Positions 46,781-54,651 of a stretch of 64,000 nt of DNA are shown here, piece by piece. Each line of letters opens with the position of its first letter. Positions within the stretch are counted from its first letter, which is position 1. The position numbers and the translations under genes are program-made. The notes under the pieces were generated by a model. That model saw only the letters and a program-made list of their open reading frames with translations, was not told the origin of the DNA and searched no databases. The DNA lies in NCBI GenBank assembly GCA_018241505.1, contig JAFEDS010000024.1, forward strand, positions 122,252-186,251, read 5' to 3'. Source of the stretch: Pseudomonadota bacterium (GTDB lineage: Bacteria > Pseudomonadota > Gammaproteobacteria > Steroidobacterales > Steroidobacteraceae).

Positions 46781-47671
46781 GTGACGTATACACTATTGCG
46801 AACTCCACGGCACGCCGAAGTCAGTGTCCGGGGTCTCAAACACCGCCTGACATGGTGGGGCCCGCCCTCGGCTGAGCCGATTGTGATGCTCCACGGGTTC
46901 CAGGATTGCGGTGACACCTGGCAGTTCCTGGTGGACTGTCTGCCCGAAGACTGGTCGTTGGTGGCCCCGGATTGGCGCGGCTTCGGCGGCACCGACCGGG
47001 CCCCGGGCGGTTATTGGTTTCCCAACTATCTGGCCGACCTCGAGGCACTGCTCGAGCAACTCGTGCCTGAGTCGCCGGCAAGGATCATCTCGCACAGCAT
47101 GGGAGCCAATGTCGCCGGCTTGTATGCCGGAATTCGCCCGCAACGGCTGCAGTGGTTGGTCAACCTGGAGGGCATCGGCCTGCGCAGGACTTCACCTGAG
47201 ACCGCGCCTGATCGTTATGCCGAGTGGCTGGATGAGATCCGTGAGCCGTTGGTGGAGGGACGATATGAGTCGGTGCAGCAACTTGCTGAGGTGTTGATGA
47301 GGCGCAATCCGCGACTGACAGCGGATCGGGCACATTTCGTTGCGCGTGCGTGGACTCGTCAGGCGCAGGACCCGGAAGGTGGCGTGCGCCTGGCGTTTGA
47401 TCCGCGGCATCGGTATGTCAACCCGGTTTTATATCGCCGCGAAGAGGCGGAGGCGTGTTGGGCACGGGTGCAGGTCCCGATGTTGCTCGTGGCCGGTGAA
47501 AGCTCCGGCCACCAGGAGCGCCGCCTGGCGGATTTCAATGATGAGTACGTCAAGCGGATGTTCCGTGACGTGAAGATTGTGACGCTACCGGGACTAGGAC
47601 ACATGATGCACCACGAAGACCCGTGCGCTGTCGCCGCGGCTATCCTGGAGTTCACGAGGACCCGGCCATGA
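46781..47671 (+). CDS. Alpha/beta hydrolase
   Basis: The 296-aa protein is a complete alpha/beta hydrolase: oxyanion region VMLHGFQDCGDTW, then VAPDWRGFGGTDRAP, nucleophile Ser in ISHSMGANVAGLYA, an acidic residue in the later core and catalytic His in PGLGHMMHHEDP. The first Gly of the elbow is Ser (SHSMG). The GTG at 46781 has GGGAGG 5 nt upstream. Its stop codon overlaps the cobU start by ATGA, so it is coupled to a cobalamin-loop gene. It may act on an ester or lactone; a role in corrinoid handling is only suggested by position. Confidence 0.83.
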   Translation: MTYTLLRTPRHAEVSVRGLKHRLTWWGPPSAEPIVMLHGFQDCGDTWQFLVDCLPEDWSLVAPDWRGFGGTDRAPGGYWFPNYLADLEALLEQLVPESPARIISHSMGANVAGLYAGIRPQRLQWLVNLEGIGLRRTSPETAPDRYAEWLDEIREPLVEGRYESVQQLAEVLMRRNPRLTADRAHFVARAWTRQAQDPEGGVRLAFDPRHRYVNPVLYRREEAEACWARVQVPMLLVAGESSGHQERRLADFNDEYVKRMFRDVKIVTLPGLGHMMHHEDPCAVAAAILEFTRTRP

Positions 47672-48216
47672 GAGTCTTGTTCATCGGGGGCGCCCGATCG
47701 GGCAAGAGCTCGTTGGCGCAGCGTTTGTCCGGGCAGCGATCAGCGGACGTGTGCGTGCTCGTCACCGGCACAGAATCGGATCCCGAGATGGCGGCGCGCA
47801 TTGCTGCGCACCGGCGCGAGCGGCCATCGCATTGGCGCGTTCGCGAAGAGACGGTGCGCCTCGGCCGCGCCTTGCGAGATGAGAAGCCACGGTTGGTGCT
47901 CGTTGATTGTCTGACCTTGTGGATTTCAAACTGCCTGTGGGCCACCGGGCCCGAGGCCGATCTGGCCCGTTGGCGCTATGAGCGGGATGATTTCGTGGCC
48001 GCGCTCCGGGAGGCCACGAACGATGTCATCATAGTGACCAACGAGGTGGGTACCGGCATAGTGCCGGGCAATGCCGCGTCACGAATTTTCCGCGACGAGC
48101 AAGGTTGGCTGAATCAAGCCGTTGCGGCGGTCTGCGATGAAGTGTACCTGGTTACGGCCGGTCTACCGATGTGTCTCAAGCGAGGACCAGTGCGTACAAC
48201 AACACCAGCTCGGTAA
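47668..48216 (+). CDS. cobU: Bifunctional adenosylcobinamide kinase/guanylyltransferase
   Basis: The 182-aa enzyme phosphorylates adenosylcobinamide and then attaches GMP, giving AdoCbi-GDP for CobS. It has a P-loop at the very start (FIGGARSGKSSLAQ), the VLVTGTESDPEMAARIAAHR region with the guanylyl-accepting His, VLVDCLTLWISN, and TNEVGTGIVPGNAASRIFRD. The length is usual. The ATG at 47668 overlaps the stop of the upstream hydrolase gene. Its 3' end overlaps the convergent cobS gene by 41 bp. Confidence 0.93.
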   Translation: MRVLFIGGARSGKSSLAQRLSGQRSADVCVLVTGTESDPEMAARIAAHRRERPSHWRVREETVRLGRALRDEKPRLVLVDCLTLWISNCLWATGPEADLARWRYERDDFVAALREATNDVIIVTNEVGTGIVPGNAASRIFRDEQGWLNQAVAAVCDEVYLVTAGLPMCLKRGPVRTTTPAR

Positions 48217-48892
48217 CCTCGACGCCGGCTCCCAAACAATCCCCGGTCGTTCCCCCGAGCCGCCATTCGAGCCAGAGGCCCCAGGCGGCGATTACCACGG
48301 GCGCGACGCAGAGTATGGGGGCAAACACTGCGCTGGCGGCCAGAAGCGCGACCGTCCAGAACACGATCCACCCCACATTCAATTGCCAAGAAAAGCGCTC
48401 GCCGGACCCGGGTTTGAGCGGCTTCAACCAACGGCTCCAAGCCAGGGGGCCGAGGCGCGCCCAGGCCGGAACGAGCGGCAGGGCGAACAGCGCGGGCAGG
48501 GAGATCTGGGCGAGGCCGGTCGCTTTCAGTAGCAACATCATCACAATGCTCACGACGCCGAAGGCGCCCAGGTGAGGGTCGGCCAGGACGGCGAAGAACC
48601 GTTGTTTGTCGCGGTGCGCGGCGGCCAGGGCATCGCTCAGGTCCGCAAGTCCGTCGAGATGCAGGGCGCCTGTGATCCAGACCCATGTCAGGAGGCCGAT
48701 TGCAGTAGCCAACGTGGAATTGCGGTGAGCGCAAACGTAGATGACCGCGCTGACGATGGCGCCTATCACCAACCCAACAAAGGGGAACCAGGCGGACGAA
48801 CGCGAAAACTCTTCCGCAGAAAGGTCCCCGACGGCGGGCACGGGCACGCGCGTCAGGAATTGAGTCGCAAGCCGCAGCCCGCGCAGCTTCAC
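48176..48892 (-). CDS. cobS: Adenosylcobinamide-GDP ribazoletransferase (cobalamin synthase)
   Basis: The 238-aa inner-membrane enzyme joins AdoCbi-GDP with alpha-ribazole (or its phosphate) to make adenosylcobalamin. It has several hydrophobic helices and the family signature LATQFLTRVPVP near the N-terminus and GALHLDGLADLSDALAAA in the middle. The length is normal. Its ATG overlaps the cobT stop by 4 bp. The final codons overlap the end of cobU on the other strand. Confidence 0.92.
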   Translation of the reverse strand: MKLRGLRLATQFLTRVPVPAVGDLSAEEFSRSSAWFPFVGLVIGAIVSAVIYVCAHRNSTLATAIGLLTWVWITGALHLDGLADLSDALAAAHRDKQRFFAVLADPHLGAFGVVSIVMMLLLKATGLAQISLPALFALPLVPAWARLGPLAWSRWLKPLKPGSGERFSWQLNVGWIVFWTVALLAASAVFAPILCVAPVVIAAWGLWLEWRLGGTTGDCLGAGVEVTELVLLYALVLA

Positions 48893-49953
48893 GGCGATTT
48901 GCCGTCGACTCCGGCGGAGGCGAAGGTCGCCATGTTCCGGTGCAGCGCCAAGGCGGCTTTGATGATCGGCAGGGTGAGTGCGGCGCCGCTGCCCTCGCCG
49001 AGACGCATCCCGAGCTCCACCAACGGGCTCAAGCCGAGCGCCTGCAACGCGTAACCGTGGCCGCCTTCCGCCGATCGATGTGACGCCAACATCCAGCGCA
49101 CCGCGCCCGGCTCAAGCCTGACAGCCGCCAGTGCAGCCGCTCCGGAGATATACCCATCGAGCAACACCGGCACCCGATTCCGGGCCGCCTCAATATAGAA
49201 GCCGGCCATGGCCGCAATCTCGAGGCCACCCACCTGGGCAAACATCCTGCGCGCATCGGACGCCGGGGCTTGCGGCTTGCCGATTGCCTCGCGGGCTCGG
49301 GCCAGCGCCGCTGTCACTACCGCGCGCTTGCGCGCGAGTCCGGCATCATCCACTCCCGTGCCGCGCCCCACGACCTGTTCCGGCATGGTGTCGGTGAATG
49401 CACAAATCAAACACCCCGCCGCGGTGGTATTGGCGATCCCCATGTCCCCGGCGATCAGCAGTTGCGCACCGCGTTGGACGGCTTCGCGAGCACAGCGCGC
49501 ACCGACATTCAGCGCCGCGGTCAACTCGTCATCGGTCATGGCGGCTTCGGCCAGGAGATCCCGCGTGCCGGCCCGCACTTTTTCCCGGCGCACCGACGGC
49601 GGTGGCTCGGCGCCGCTGGCAACACCGACATCAACCACCTCCATGCGGCAGTCTTCCAGCCGTGCCAGTACATTGATGGCCGCGCCGCCGCCGGCGAAAT
49701 TGGCGACCATCTGGCCGGTCACCGATGGCGGGAAGGCGGACACGCCCTGTGCCGCGACACCGTGGTCGGCCGCAAATACAAAGACTTCGGTGTGCGAAAT
49801 CTCGGGAATGGGATTGCCGGTGCGGGCGGCGAACCAACACGCCAGCTCTTCGAGGCGGCCCAGCGATCCGGGGGGCTTTGTCAGTTGCAGTTGGCGGGCG
49901 CGGGCCGCGGTTTCGGCGCGCGTATCCGGCACCGGCAGGTCATTGGAATTCAT
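48889..49953 (-). CDS. cobT: Nicotinate-nucleotide-dimethylbenzimidazole phosphoribosyltransferase
   Basis: The 354-aa enzyme activates the lower-ligand base for cobalamin. Family motifs are clear: LTKPPGSLGRLEELACWFA, VFVFAADHGVAAQGVSAFPP, NFAGGGAAINVLA, LIAGDMGIANTTAA and the catalytic Glu near the end in LVELGMRLGEGSGAALTLP. The length is normal. It starts 6 bp after the GFA-family gene stop and overlaps cobS. No cobalamin riboswitch was seen upstream, and cobD/cbiB and cobC are not in the window. Confidence 0.93.
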   Translation of the reverse strand: MNSNDLPVPDTRAETAARARQLQLTKPPGSLGRLEELACWFAARTGNPIPEISHTEVFVFAADHGVAAQGVSAFPPSVTGQMVANFAGGGAAINVLARLEDCRMEVVDVGVASGAEPPPSVRREKVRAGTRDLLAEAAMTDDELTAALNVGARCAREAVQRGAQLLIAGDMGIANTTAAGCLICAFTDTMPEQVVGRGTGVDDAGLARKRAVVTAALARAREAIGKPQAPASDARRMFAQVGGLEIAAMAGFYIEAARNRVPVLLDGYISGAAALAAVRLEPGAVRWMLASHRSAEGGHGYALQALGLSPLVELGMRLGEGSGAALTLPIIKAALALHRNMATFASAGVDGKSP

Positions 49954-49959
49954 AAAGGA

Positions 49960-50358
49960 CTACCGTCCGCGAGGAAACTGGGGCAGACCGTCAGCCGGCC
50001 GGTCCCAGCTCAACGCATCCTCCATCCAGATGTGTTCAAGAGGTTTCAGGGCGTCGGGCTGGTCGAGTGTCGCGATTGTGATGTCGATGGTGTCCGGCCA
50101 GCTCTCATTACTATAAGTCAGGGGCGTTCCGCATTGCTGGCAGAACTGCCGCACGACCGGTGGCGATGACTTGAAGGGCCGCACCGATCCGCGCAGGACT
50201 GTGAATGAGTCGCGGGCAACCGTAGCCCAGGCAACCGCGTGTGCACCCGAGGCGCGGCGGCAGGACTCGCAATGACAGAGGCTGGGCGCCAGGACAGGCG
50301 GCCCGCACCGGTAAGTCACCGCGCCGCACAGACAACGGCCTGTAAAAACAGCGCTCAT
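49960..50358 (-). CDS. GFA family (glutathione-dependent formaldehyde-activating) protein
   Basis: The 132-aa zinc protein carries the GFA signature: GRCLCGAVTY near the N-terminus, then CHCESCRRASGA and later FCQQCGTPLTY. These are the Cys pairs for two zinc ions. The family name comes from an enzyme that adds formaldehyde to glutathione, but most members are uncharacterised and no formaldehyde dehydrogenase gene is near. Its ATG overlaps the stop of the DUF885 gene by 4 bp and it runs into cobT. Confidence 0.87.
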   Translation of the reverse strand: MSAVFTGRCLCGAVTYRCGPPVLAPSLCHCESCRRASGAHAVAWATVARDSFTVLRGSVRPFKSSPPVVRQFCQQCGTPLTYSNESWPDTIDITIATLDQPDALKPLEHIWMEDALSWDRPADGLPQFPRGR

Positions 50359-52169
50359 TGGATCGGCAGCTCCAACATCAATTCGCGCACATAGCGTACC
50401 GGAGGCGAGCCGTATGAAAGGACTGCATCATGATAGCGCTTCAGAGTGAATTCCTTGCCCCACGCGTCCTTCGCCTCGGCGCGCAGCGCCATGTGCTCCT
50501 GGGCGCCCACGAAGTAGGTTGGCAGTTGGGCGGCGGTGAGCTGGGCCCGCACCCACTTGCCCGCGGCTTCGCGCTCCTGTTGGAACGTGTCGTGCATCAT
50601 CAACTGCATCGCATCCTCCCGCGAGATGCCATCCACATGCACCGCTTGATCGAGGATCGCATTGCCGATCACACGCAGGTACCACTTCAACTGGATCAGA
50701 TGCATGAGCGGATCGCGATTCAGGAAGCCTTCTTCCACCATCATGCCTTCGGTGTAGACCGCCCAACCCTCAATGAACGAGCCTGATGCCAGTACCGCCC
50801 GCAACGGCGAATCGTAACGGTTGGCGTGCATGAGCTGCAGGTAATGACCCGGCATCGCTTCGTGGATGGTGAGATCGTAGAGGGAGCGCGTGTTGTATTC
50901 GCGCAGCCAGGAGTTGACCTGTTCCTGCGACCAGTCATTCGGGATGGGTGAAACCGCGAAAAAGGTCTTCTGGCCCTTGTCCAGCGGGCCCGGCGAGTCG
51001 CAGAACGCCACGGCCACGCCCCGTTGGAACTCCGGCATGGGGATGATCTGGATCGGATCGTCGTACACCGTCACCAGGTCGTGAGCCTCGACGAACTGTG
51101 TAGTTTGTTCAAATGCACGCTGTGCTGTTTCAAACACCCGGTTGCGTGCCGGGTGCTGCTCGTAGGCGAGCTCCAGGGCGGCCAGAATCGCTGCCTGCTG
51201 CTCAGTTGGGTTGGGCATCACCGGCAGTGGCGGCGCGTCCGAGCGTCCGGCCAGCACCGCCCGCGATACGTCGTACATCTCGCCGCGCACCCGTTTCAGC
51301 TCGGATTGCGCCCTGGCGCGAATTTCCTGCCGGCTGAGCGGCGAGTCCAGCGCAAATTGCAACTTGGTGTCGTAGCGGGCGGCCCCCAGGCGGAAATCGC
51401 CGGCCGCGAGCGGCAACAGCTTCTTTTCCAGCCAGATTTGATGCTGTGCAACCGCGGTTCGGGCCGTGGCAATCGTGGCTTTCAGCTCGGTCTGCTGGGC
51501 CTCGGGGAGTGCGCCGAGTTGCGGCACCACCAGCTCATCTATCAGGTTGATAACACCGGTGTTCTGTTTGATGGCGGTTTCCGCATGGATGCGCGGCACC
51601 CGTGCGGGATCGAGCGACTCGCGAACCTGCTGCAACAGCCGCGGCAGCTCTGACAATCGGCCGGCTACGCTGTGCAGTCTCGCCGGCAATGGCGCGAAGT
51701 CGCGCGCCAGCAGCAGGTAGATGCTGTTGCCTGCCAGGTCCGTATAAACCAGCGGGTTCCAGCGCCATTCCTGCAGCTCCTCGGCGGACCAGATCACGTA
51801 TTTGAGCTGGCTCTCGAGGAGCTTGGCATCCACCTGGTGCGGGCGCGACATTTGCGAAACATTCAAAGTGGCCATTTGCGCGAGCAACTGCCGCGCAAGG
51901 CCGACCCGACGCGCCTGGCCGTCGGCACTGACGTCATCCAGTTGCGAGTCGTAGCGGTGCTCCCCCAGGGACGTTGCCTGCACGGGGGTGAGTGGCAGCA
52001 TCTCGGCCAGGTACCGCCGGGAAATTTCCTCGAACGTCTTATCCGACGCGCTCGGGGGGTTGCTGAAATCCGGGGGCGGCTGGATCACCGTGCAGGCCGC
52101 AAAGCCCACGATGACAACGGATAACACGGCCAGTGCAAAGGCACGCCAATTGCTTATGACTACTCGCAT
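50355..52169 (-). CDS. DUF885 family lipoprotein, probable zinc peptidase
   Basis: The 604-aa protein has a lipoprotein signal (VIVGFAACTVI; Cys near residue 26) and a full DUF885 domain. A thermolysin-type zinc motif is present as IHEAMPGHYLQL near residue 445, with downstream support residues (GSFIEGWAVYTEGM). DUF885 members are predicted metallo-carboxypeptidases or peptidases, here probably held at the outer membrane. I use the ATG at 52169; a TTG lies two codons earlier. It leads a run of overlapping genes (DUF885, GFA, cobT, cobS) and is divergent from a kinase gene. Confidence 0.85.
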   Translation of the reverse strand: MRVVISNWRAFALAVLSVVIVGFAACTVIQPPPDFSNPPSASDKTFEEISRRYLAEMLPLTPVQATSLGEHRYDSQLDDVSADGQARRVGLARQLLAQMATLNVSQMSRPHQVDAKLLESQLKYVIWSAEELQEWRWNPLVYTDLAGNSIYLLLARDFAPLPARLHSVAGRLSELPRLLQQVRESLDPARVPRIHAETAIKQNTGVINLIDELVVPQLGALPEAQQTELKATIATARTAVAQHQIWLEKKLLPLAAGDFRLGAARYDTKLQFALDSPLSRQEIRARAQSELKRVRGEMYDVSRAVLAGRSDAPPLPVMPNPTEQQAAILAALELAYEQHPARNRVFETAQRAFEQTTQFVEAHDLVTVYDDPIQIIPMPEFQRGVAVAFCDSPGPLDKGQKTFFAVSPIPNDWSQEQVNSWLREYNTRSLYDLTIHEAMPGHYLQLMHANRYDSPLRAVLASGSFIEGWAVYTEGMMVEEGFLNRDPLMHLIQLKWYLRVIGNAILDQAVHVDGISREDAMQLMMHDTFQQEREAAGKWVRAQLTAAQLPTYFVGAQEHMALRAEAKDAWGKEFTLKRYHDAVLSYGSPPVRYVRELMLELPIQ

Positions 52170-52217
52170 TTTCAAGGGCCCCCGACGAGGGGCGCATGAT
52201 GACGAAGACGGGGTGCC

Positions 52218-54642
52218 ATGGGAAGTGAAGGAGCGGGGGCACAGGAGGCGGGAAACGGGTTTCTACAGAACCCGACGGCTGCATTTGTTCCGTCGGACTT
52301 CCGCCGCCTGGCGGAGCACCTTCCCCATATGGTGTGGATCTGTAAGCCGGACGGCACGCTCGACTACTTGAATTCCCACGGGGTGAATTATTTCGGTGTG
52401 AGACTGCGTGACTCACTGGCGCTGTTTCCCTCCGGGGGCATTGCGCATCCCGACGATCGCGAGGGCGCGGGCGCGGCCTGGAGACGAGCACTCCAGGCGC
52501 GGAAGGCGCTCAGCCTGGAGACACGGCTTCTGCGTGCGGACGGCGTGTTTCGCTGGCACTCGATAGAAGCCGAGCCCGTATTGGACGAGCAGGGACAAAT
52601 TATCAAGTGGATGGGCACGTCGACGAACGTGCATAGCACCCACGAGGGTGATGAGCTCTCCGCCTTCCTGCTCGAGATGTCGACTGACTTTGCGCGCATC
52701 GACAATCCTCACGAGCTCGTCTCAACGGCGATGCTCCGGTTGCGCCAGTACCTCGGGGCGGCGCAAGTCACACTGGCCGAGTTCGATGACGAGCACGGCC
52801 AGGTTGTCATGCTCAGGCAGGATCGCTCCGACAGTCCCAACCTGCAGGTAGTCGCCCTTCCCCTCGGGCCGTTTAGCAGCCTCACTGTGGAGGCGCGTAA
52901 GGGACAGACAACGGTCCTGGACGATGTACCGAAGGACGAGCCGCACGCGAGCTTCTTCAACCGTTGGTACGGTCTCGGGCATGTCGGAGCTGTAGTATCG
53001 GCTCCGCTGCTGTATGGTGGGAAACTCGTTGCCTCATTGAGCGTGGCCGAAGAAACCCCGCACCACTGGAGCATGCCTGAAGTTGAAATAACACGCCGGG
53101 TGGCGGAGTTGGTCTGGCCGGCGCTGGAAAAGGCGAGGTCCGAGCATGCATTGGCGGTCAGTGAGGAGCGGCTGCGACTGGCGCAGGCCGTGGCCGAGGT
53201 CGGCGCCTGGGAGTTGGATCCGGACGCCCGCAGCGTGCACTTCTCGGCCGAGGCTCATGAGTTGTTCGGGCTCGCCGACAGCGGCCGGACCAACCTCTAC
53301 CAGGTTTGGGTCAGTCTGATCGATGCGCGCGACGCTCAGGCGTTGCAGGAGCTGATTGAGGCCTGCAACCGGTTGGGAACCGCCGAAGCGGAGTATCGCT
53401 ATCGCCATCCGACCCGCGGGTTGCGCTGGATACACACGCGCGCCGGACGTGTCGATGATGAGGCACCCAGGCTGATTGTCGGTATCAGCATGGATGTGAC
53501 GGAGCGACGCAAGGCCGAAGAGGCGCTGAAGGACGTCAATCATCAGAACCGAGTTTTTGGCGATGCTGGCTCACGAGCTGCGCAATCCACTGGCGCCGAT
53601 CCGCAATGCCGCCGAGGTGCTGCGCTCTCACGCAACTGGAATACCCGAGCTCGAGTGGGCCCGTACCGTCATTGAGCGTCAGACCCGGCACCTGGTGCGC
53701 CTGGTGGATGACCTGTTGGATGTGTCGCGGATGGTGCGCGGGAAGATTGTTCTCAAGAAGGCCCCTGTTGAGATTGCCGAGCTGGTGCAGCACGCAGTCG
53801 ATACGAGCCAACCGCTGATCCGCGCGCGCCGCCATCAGCTTCATGTCAGTTGCCCGCCCGGCAAGCTGGCGATCGAAGGGGACTTGACCCGCCTGGCACA
53901 GGTCTTGTCCAACCTGTTGAACAACGCAGCGAAGTACACGGACGAAGGCGGCCAGATCTGGCTGGACGTGCGGCTGGAAGGCAGCGAAGTGGTTTTCCGG
54001 GTCCGCGATAGCGGCCCCGGTATTTCATACAAACTGTTGCCTCACGTGTTTGATCTGTTCACCCAGGCCGAGCGCACGCTCGATCGCGCCCAGGGTGGTT
54101 TGGGGATCGGGCTCACACTCGTCAAGCTCCTGGTGGAGATGCACGGCGGCGCGGTGGAGGCGCGGAATTCCGAGTGCGGGTCCGGTGCCGAGTTCATGGT
54201 GCGGCTGCCGGCCAACCCGCAAAGGCTCGTGCCGCAAGCGACTGACCGGGCTGCAGCCGGCGCTGAAACGAGCGCTGAGCGGCCGTTGAAGGTGCTCGTC
54301 GTGGACGATAACGTTGACGCCGCCGACAGTGTTGCCTTGTTGCTGAACATTGATGGCTTCGACGCGCGAAGTGTGCATGGCGCGCTGGCCGCGCTCGACA
54401 CGGTCCACTCCTTCAAGCCCGATATCGTGCTGCTCGACATTGGTTTGCCCGTCATGGATGGCTATGAAGTGGCGCGGCGCCTGCGGACCGACAATACGAT
54501 TGAGCGCATGCGGATTGTCGCGCTGAGCGGCTACGGACAGCGGGCGGATCGTGAGCGCGCGACCCAGGCCGGGTTTGATGAATACCTGGTGAAGCCCGTG
54601 GAACCCACGGCACTGAGCGAGTTCCTGCGGGCTTTGCAATAG
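52218..54642 (+). pseudogene. PAS-GAF-PAS hybrid histidine kinase, interrupted by a frameshift
   Basis: Two adjoining reading frames encode one kinase. The first (52218-53675) holds a PAS domain (about residues 28-135), a GAF domain (about 150-310) and a second PAS domain (about 318-430). It leaves frame at about 53549-53550, where AACCGAG stands in place of AACGAG: dropping one C restores NEFLAMLAHELRNPLAPIR. The second frame (open from about 53551 to 54642) has the HisKA box, HATPase motifs (NLLNNAAKYTD, DSGPGI, GGLGIGLTL) and a C-terminal receiver with its Asp in IVLLDIGLPVMDGYE. Joined, the protein would be about 807 aa. Either the gene is broken, or the sequence has an error there, or ribosomes shift. 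Confidence 0.82.
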
Positions 54643-54651
54643 GCAGTGCGT

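Noticed and set aside
49954-50400. Cobalamin riboswitch ahead of cobT
   Set aside because: The gap before cobT is 6 bp and is preceded by coding sequence; no B12-box sequence was seen.
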